Of a DNA stretch of 64,000 nucleotides, positions 22,001 through 31,000 are shown one piece after another; position 1 is the first letter of the stretch, and each line of letters opens with the position of its first letter. Source of the DNA: Apostichopus japonicus. Lineage: Eukaryota; Echinodermata; Holothuroidea; Aspidochirotida; Stichopodidae. The notes under the pieces are model-generated. The model saw only the letters and a program-made list of their open reading frames with translations, was not told the origin of the DNA and did no database searches. The DNA is taken from positions 29,348,168 through 29,412,167 of the forward strand of contig NC_092569.1 in assembly GCF_037975245.1 (NCBI RefSeq), read 5' to 3'. Position numbers and translations under genes: made by a program.

Positions 22001-25000
22001 GTGCATCCCTCGACGGACAATTTTGTCAGAAATGGCGTCGAAGGTGGGGTCCATGGACCTGTTCAAACGCGATGCGACACTACTTGGATATTTACAAATG
22101 TAACTCAATACTCAACAAGCTTATATAGTAAAATGTTTCCTTCTTATTATATGTACAATGAATTAAAAGCGAATAATTAAAAGAGACCTGAAAGAACCTT
22201 ACTGACCCTTATTACACTTCCTTTGTCAGCAACGAAGCAGTTGTGGGTGCACGTCATTCCGTCTCCATGGTAGTTTGGATTGCAGTAACATTTACGGACA
22301 CCGGTCCTTGTATCACAGGTTGCGTGTTCACTACACTGGTAACTCTCATCTATAAGTCGGTAGTCCCTACAAGTTGATTTTCGTGTACATCCTGAATTAG
22401 CGTAAAACTCGCCCTCCTAATTTAAGATATTTCAAAGATATAAAAAAAAACTAATAAATAAACTATGAATTTACGGGTGTCACAGTAAAATGTACGGGAT
22501 TTCAACTGTGGGTGGCCAATATTCTTCCCAAACCGCGATGCGCATACTACTCGGTTAAGTGTAAATGTAATGCGAAGATCAAGAAGCTTAAATAACAAGA
22601 GGTTTCCTTCAATTATATTAAAAATTAATTAAAAGGAAATCATTTAAATTGAAGGAACCGTACTGACCGTTAATACACTTCCTTTGTCAGCAACGAAGCA
22701 GTTGCAATGGTTCCGAGGGATGCATTGTTCTTGCTGTCTCAGATAATCGCCAACACAAACACATTGCTCTGTTTCTGTGCGAGAGGTAGCCGAGATGCAA
22801 GTATCGGGGTCTTCACAAGTCCTCTCACATGTCTCATTGCTAAAAATCTCATTAGCTGGACACCATTCAGGGTTTAATTCTAGAGAACAGGAAAGAAAGA
22901 AAGACAATGTAAATAATAGTAACCTGATACAGACACGAAGAATATGATATCATACAAAGTCTAGTTTTGGCCATTCCTTCAATACGTGGCTATTAGCACG
23001 TTACAGAAAAGAAAAACACCTTCAGAATCAGTTCGAATTAATCTAGAATATTTCAAATCAGGTAGTGGTCGTTCCGTAGTCAAATTAATGATCATATCTA
23101 TTCAACATTAAGAGATTTCACCCCATTATTTGTTGTACAACTGGTCTGATACCAGAGAGTCATAGCTCATTTCTGTTTCACAGTTTCCCTCGGTGTTAGT
23201 ATACTACTTTATGACAACATTGACAATATTATAGTGTAGCTCCGTTGTCTTGCTGGTATACCATATGTTTACGCGTTGTTTATGTATTGTAGCAGTTTTT
23301 TCAAGCTAAGAAAACATGCTTGACAAATTTACTTCCAAAAGATCCATTCGTTCTCAGAATAAATCTTTCAGTTGACACACGTTTACATTTGACATTTAAT
23401 AAACGATCACCTTTTTTGTGATACTGGATTTCAATTGAATAAGAATGTAAAAGACACTTACCATCTGATATTGCAAATGTACCTAAACTAGAGATATAAT
23501 ATTTCCCCCATTCATCTGAGATGCGAAACTCGTCGTATGTTACATAATAAGTGTCCCCAGCAACGTTCTCAAAGTCCATTCGCAGTTGGTACCGCTTTTG
23601 ATTTGTTAAGACGGCAATTTTCTCATTTCCGATCCAAAACTCACTTCCTAGAAAGCCAAAGCCATTTCTGAAGTCTTTCCAACTTCTATTAAACTTTACA
23701 GAATCTAATCTTCGTCGCTGTAATACCTACAACGAATATCAAAGAAGACAAGCTTTAACTAGGAAGTTAATAAATATTTATTATTCGTTCCCTTCTGCAA
23801 TGCGATTTGTTGCTAACAGTTATAACAGAGAAATAAGAACTTTTATATCTAACTTTAATTGTAGTGTGGGCTAGAGGTCTACAATTTTCTTAGAAGATGG
23901 ACAACACTGTATTTAATTTCAAAATATATAAAATAATTGATTCAAATCTCGTTTCGATAAAAAATATCAAATATTAAGAAAAAAACGATTTTGTATTACA
24001 TCGCTATATATTCGTTTATGCAAACTTGAGTAAATTTGTACAAAACTAGTGAAAGTTGAAAAGGAGACATCATGTAATCAGCCATACCGTCCATCCACCA
24101 GCATCAAGATCATTATTACAGTAAGCCTCAAACGATTCCGGATAGCCATCTGGTTTAATAAGGTACACTCCAGATGTATTGTGGATAGAGGAACATGTAT
24201 TCGAAACTTCTTTGCAATCCCTCGGATACGCTGGTTGTTGAAAAACAAAGTATGATATACCTTTATGGAAAGAAAAACAAAGTAAAAATGTTAATGCAAT
24301 TGAAAATCAGTTCAATTAATGAAAATATCGCCTTTGATTATACGTCAATTGTTATAGAAATGGATTATTTACTATGAGAGTAAGATAATAGGTCAGTCTT
24401 TATGCCAATTATTACTCAACTACCATATAGATGAAGATATAGCGACTAAATTAAGTACAGTAAACGTTACTTAATTTATACATGTAACTGTTTTGAAGCA
24501 TTGGTTCTCAGTCTGCAATGGAAATTTAGAGACCATGTTAATTGAATTTATATTTCATCAAGTTTCCGTAGTTATCGATCATATCCAAGTTTGATCAAAA
24601 GACTCATGAAAAAAAGTCAAATTCGATTTAACTTACCTGAAAAAAAATAGATGTAGCACGTAGGACTTGATCAAAATATACGACTCAGAGGAAATCAATG
24701 TTTTAATATATGTTAGGAAATGGTGGCACGATTGAAAACAAAAAGTATAGAGCGACCATTAAATAACCTTGAAAATTCTCAGCCTTTCAATTTGTCCAAC
24801 TGATGTGTTAACGTTTATAATACATAGGTGATATAACTTACAGAGGTTGCTTCTTATTATAACATAAATCATATAACATTACAATTACACCTACCTGAAG
24901 ATCTTCCCTCGGCACTGACGATTACCTGTGTAATAATAGACATTTTCTGAATACATTACAAGACATACAGAGTGTTGCAGTCAACACTAAGCAGGATCAG

Positions 25001-28000
25001 ATTAAAATGTATAATGAACCAGTTCGAGGGAAAGGAGGAGCATTTCGAGAACTTGTCCCAAAAAATGTTACATTTAAACAAGTAAAGTCGATTTAAACTT
25101 TGGTAAATTCTCCTGATCACCAATTTATATGATTTGTTTGTTTTTTCTATATTCCATATCTGATTTACAGGTCAATGATCACTTACAGAGTACAACTTTC
25201 TTCCAGGAAGCATTAGATTGGCATTTTCCGCTTTTTACAGCCACTCTCGTACATGATATGCAAGCTAACGCGAGAGAACAAAGGCAATAGCCGGCTGCTT
25301 GAATAAAATGCTTTGTTGCTCAATGCAGACAGATGTTCTTTGTTCATAATATATTTTGACATAAGAACATTCCAGACATGAGTTGTAACTCATTTGTGTT
25401 TGACAGTCCATCGTAACGGGTATGGATCATAAGCTATTCTTTCTGGAATACAATTACTGTTTCTTGATACTTACCGTGCACATGAAACACTGAGATTTAA
25501 AAAGTGTCATTTTACTTGTAAGGTAAGTGCAAAGATATATACTAGTATATCTTACTAAATAAACAAGTGAAGCAGCGATGTAGAAGCTCAGCTAAGCTTC
25601 TATTTGATAAGTTTGTTTCTAGTGTTGTGCAGATATCCTGAATATCGGTTTTGGCCGATATCCGATATTACAATCCCAATATCGGCCCATATGCCGATAT
25701 TTTAAACAGCAATAATGATGGTCAAAATACACGTTAAGTCTTGCTTCAATACATACAGTATCATAATTATAATCGACTGTCGTAAGTTATTGTCGTTTTC
25801 ACAACTCAAACGCAGTAACAGCTTGTTTACCTCTCATTTGCAGAAAAAAAGGCATATTTTATAACATGTTTCCTATCCTAAATAAACGATTATATTTCCC
25901 ACCAAGTTGATATGCATGAAATTGTGTGCTATCATTTGTTGTGTGTAAAAACAGAAGCCTATCCTTCCTGTTTCTTCTGTTGCACTATTCGTTACTCTGT
26001 TTGACCAACTATGTTCAACACTTAGGCTGCAAGTCTTATACAAACTGCCTTCAAATGGAGCCACGAATTTCTTAGCAAAAGTGACATCGTGTGATGAATA
26101 AGCTCATTTAATGTAGAAAAGACACGATCATATCCCGGCTAAGAACTTATCGGCTAAGAACAATATCGGTTTGCCATTATCGGCATTGGGCCTTAATTTT
26201 ACCGATACCGATATGCCGCCGATATCACAAACTATTATCGGCGCAACACTAGTTTTGATTGGAAATATGTTGAGCAGTTTTATCCATATTTTTGTTCGTA
26301 AGGTATAAGTCATAGGCAAAATAACGATGTCAATCCCTTATGCCTTATGCTCCTTCTTAGCAGACATAGGCCTAGTTTGTTACAATGTTAGAAATTTGTA
26401 ATTCCTCAAATGGTAACACTTTCACAAACTAACTAGAAATGTAAGACAACAATATTAAAAGCTAACTCAACAAATCCACGTGGTATAGAAAGAAGAATAA
26501 AGATTTAACATTAAAATGGTATCGTCTATAACATGATGATAATATTACATAGTGTGACATTGCTCTTGTAACAGTAGAGAAGGGTCGGAAGCAGCTTAAA
26601 CAATACATTTTTCTTGTTTGCTAATTCCGAATTATACTAATATAGACAGGTTAGAACAGCTGAGCATATTACAATTCAAATTTTATGAAATGACGATGTT
26701 ATCTGTCAAAACAAAAACATAATGTATAGCATTTCCAGTACATGAAGTGAATTTAGACAATTCTCTGAATAACCAGAATAAAACAAGCTGTAAATAATTT
26801 CTGAAATTTAACAGTTCTCTGATGTTTTCTTCTCCATCAAATTTGTGAAAATTCTTGAAAACAATGTTTTCACATGGGTCATCTTGTCAATAATTTTAAC
26901 ACGTCGAACAGGTCAAGGGTTACTTTTTGGCACAATTTAGTATCCTTCTAGAAGAATATGGCCCTCAGATACAAGTCTATGGTATCACATTTACCTAAAG
27001 TTATAAATTATCAAATCTACATAATCGAAATCATTACGTGGATTGATATGAGCTATTTAGAAGTACATATTATACTTTGCTGTTGCCAAAAGGAGTAAAG
27101 TACACGATATCATACAATCTCTACAAAGATATTGACGCTTAAAGGGGAGGGGTGGGGGTTGGGCCGGTGAGATATATTGTTATCGTCGAATATGTTATTC
27201 AGGAAGCAACGACTTACACTGTTTGAGACGTTACTGCTGTATCTTTACACAACATTGTATTTATTATCACAGATTGCTAAATATCACATGCCGTATTTTC
27301 CCTGTATAAAATGCTCGTGCGAACTATTGCCAGAACATATCATTTGGAGGGATTAATTTTGATATCTCTCAACTTATTACCATACATGGAGAAGTTAAAG
27401 GTATTTCGACAATACTTTCCAGTTTTTGCAACATGTTAGAAAAGAGACATTTAAATACAGTGTGATATATTTGATGTATAATTTTTACAAGTCTATCATC
27501 AATGTCTATTTTAAGTATTGGGAGAGTTCACTTTTGCATACTGAACTACATTACAACTTACATGTTACTGTTAAACGACAAACGAAAAATTAAGTTCTTT
27601 ACTACACCGACCAGCCACATAGAGGGAAGGTGTGAGTCGTGTGGGAAGGAGGGCGTGATGGAGGACAGCGAAGAGGGAGAGCGTGGGTGGGGATCAGTGA
27701 CTACTCCCATCGTATACATGTTATAGAGATAGAGTACATTTTCAGTAGTATATCTGGTCATTAACTATGAACGACGAAATACATGAGAATATCTTCGCGT
27801 TAGTTTTACATTTAATTTCTGTATTCAAATTGAGGCTATGAAACGTTACCTAGTTTGACACTCACAAGGAAATTTACATGATTGGAACGACTTTATGGAG
27901 CATTTTATGTGAAAATCAAGTAAACTACCCGTGATATGAGAGGTTTAAATAGAGGACCATGAATATCTGTCTTTCTCGTATCAGTTTATTTCCAGATTAT

Positions 28001-31000
28001 ACATTGCCACTAAATGAACTATTTCGCACAGTTGTAGTTTATATATGCATCAATTATTAATCCTTTAGACGATGAATAGCCTGTAATATTCCAAAATTTG
28101 ACAAAAACATCACTTTGAATTGTCATTAAAATGTTGGTAAATTGGATTATGTAAAAAAATATATATATATAAAAATGAAATATAATTTACAGTTTAGAGA
28201 TTTATCCTAACTTGAACTTCAAAAAAAAACTACTAAAGACAAAACAAGGAACTATGTTTTAAAGAGTTACTGATCAACATTACTTTGAAATTAAAATTGA
28301 AGAATATAATTATGTAAGTACAAACAACCAGCATAAGAATCATGTTAGCTTTAAGGTGTTAGAAATGTTCTCTGCATCTACACTGAGTTATTCCCCTAGG
28401 AATATGGCCTTTAGTGATTTTCTTATGATAGGGTGAAATTGTAGTTTTACTTTGTCCTAAATATGGCTTATACCTGACACTATAATGTAACAAAAGGGAT
28501 TTAATGGAAGAAAACATACAAATCTTCCGTGAAATTTGATTAATTTGATAAGGCATTTCAAATTTTTCAAACAGTTTTCTTTTTCTTACTATTTGTCTGG
28601 ATTGGTGGCACAAAGGATAAAGAAACATTCTACTACAAATTTTATTTTGACTATGATTGAAAAATTGTTTTTATCAGTAAAAATGAAATGCAATTTACAT
28701 TTTGTTGAGAAAGCTCTCGCTCCAGTTATGTTGTATTACTAATTCTCTACGTTGCTTTAACTGTTATAGATTAATCCTTATTGGAAGTAAAAAAACAAAA
28801 CAAAAAACAATAACAAAACTAAAGACAGAACAATAAACGATGTTTTAAAGAATTCCTGATCAACATAACTTTGCATTTAAAATTAAAGAGTGCAATTATT
28901 TAAGTACAAACAGCCAGAATAAGAATCAGGTTATTTTTAAACTGTTAAAATGTTCTCGGCTTGTACACTGAATTATTTCCCTATTAATTTAGCCTTTAGT
29001 GGTTTCTTATGATAGACTGAAGTTGTAGTTGTACTATGTCTTAGAATATGGCTTATTCTTGATACTATAATGTAACAAAAGGGATTTAATGGAAGAAAAC
29101 ATACAAATATGCCGTGATATTGATTTATTTGAAAAGAAATTTACATAGTTTTTAAACAGTTTTCTTTTTCTAACCTCATGTCGGTATTGACGGCACAAAG
29201 ACTAAAGAAAACGATTTGTATTTAGACTATGACTTTAAACATATAACTATTATCCACCTTTAAAATTCACATTGCACTGTAAAGATTGGTTTGAAACTTA
29301 AATAATTTAAACGACACAACCTAAACTAAATGTACAAAGCTAATGATTAGTTTTCATCATTCAAATGACTCGAAAAGGTAAATCAAATGTTACAAAAATG
29401 GCAATTTAAAAGCTCTCATAAAAACCCTAAACGCAGAAGTAACGCCTATGACATTAAAAAGCGCCTTTGTGGGTTTTTTTTTAATTCTATTTTATTCAAT
29501 TACAGATCGTGTAATAACAATACTATAAGAAAACAATGCTGTTACAATACTATTAGTTGTCATTACCATCACCAAATCGCTACTGCTTACTAAACTTCAA
29601 CGTTTTTGAAATTTAAAAGGCATGCGATAGAGATGTTTTTTTTTTTAAACTTTGTCGTTTCAAGTCAAATAAATGAACATGTCTTACATTTTTTTGCTCT
29701 TATGTCAATAATCTTTTAAAAAGTGCGGTTAACACAAGTGTATTTATCAAGATAAGAAAGCGGAATATTGGGATAATATTTCCTGGGAATTACTAACAAT
29801 ATAAAGCCTGAAGGAAAAAGAGAAACATGGAAAGAGAAAAATTGGAAGCTAGTCTCTACAATCGCTGTAGACATTTTTCATGATCGCGTACCATATAATT
29901 TTTGCGTGAAGGCAATTGAAAGCCACAACGTAGCATCTGAAAACAGCCGTTGCACTCACAAAAATTGTTTTTGTACTTTTCTGGCTTTGTTGAAGTATAT
30001 TTTTCTTTGATATTTCGTTCTGCTTAGTTTATTATTTTCAGCATTTAATTTCCTAAATGTCACTTTCTTTTTTTTATTTTCCATAAATTACTTTTAAATG
30101 AGATTGACGTGTTTACCAGTTAGTTTTAATGTTATTCAACCTTGTTTCATTGAACATGTACATGTACAAAATAGGGATCGTAAAATTTATGTCTTTAAAA
30201 TACATTTCAAAACATCTTTACTTTTTGTTGTAGACTATTTGTCACATAATGCTACTTAAATAACGATATTATTAACGTAATATGATGTAAGCATGTAAAG
30301 GAAGTAACATTTAGGTGCTCTTAAGAAATTGTAAAGCTGCAAATGTTAGGTTTGGATGATAGTTTATAGCAATATTATCACACTTAAAACTGAGCATTGC
30401 TTTGAATGTGATTAAACCTGAATCGGTCTTGCCACTCTTTTAAAGTTATACATATCTTTTGTAAAAGGATGTTCCTTATCGTTCAAAATTTTGTTCACAG
30501 TAGTTATCCAACTGTTTGACTATTTGAAATGGAAGTTAATTAAACAGCTTTGTGGTTAGATTATTACATAGAAATGTTTTGCTTTTAGATTAGCCAACGC
30601 AAATTTTGCTTTAATGTATTCATAAGAATAATTTGAACAACAACAAGCAATACAGTGTCCGTTTTGGAAATCATATCAAAATAACAGACCTGACAAAGGA
30701 AGTTGCCTCTTTACAGATGGATATCAAGTTATTCGTATGTAATTTATGTCAAATATTAAAAAAGAAGCAAGGCATTTGATAAATAAAAACATTGGAAACG
30801 TTTTTACCGTACAGAGAGTACCGAGTATCACTGTATCGATAGAGAATATGATTATTGGATTTTTAACAGTGAGAAAAATGTTAACATATGAATCTACAAG
30901 TAAATGAATACAATACTTAAGTATTAAGTTTTTCCCAAAAAAAATATGGAGCATGAATTAATGAGCTAGAATAATACACATGTGAATTTAAACTCAGTAA

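Larger units (their letters stand above)
13005..22667 (-). repeat. EGF exon-intron tandem array, gene A (12 cassettes, ~780-bp period)
   Basis: Exon ends fall at 13581, 14382, 15171, 15952, 16750, 17513, 18296, 19068, 19849, 20634, 21408 and 22207, so the period is 763-801 bases. The introns are nearly as similar as the exons. Each carries a GC-richer block with ATCGACTGACAGTTTTGTCT and CCCTGCCCAACCGCGAT-type stretches, or variants. Intron variants alternate in blocks of three, so the array has higher-order structure. ORFs of up to 91 codons in these introns (for example 15558-15833 and 17901-18176, minus) are by-products of this repetition. Confidence 0.92.

Noticed and set aside
13005..22667. 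CRISPR-like array suggested by regular repeats
   Set aside because: The period is ~780 bp with coding exons and splice sites in a eukaryotic gene; it is an exon array, not a CRISPR.
30724..30954. 76-codon minus-strand ORF in the first intron of gene A
   Set aside because: No signal of coding conservation in unit B and no paired splice sites in phase.
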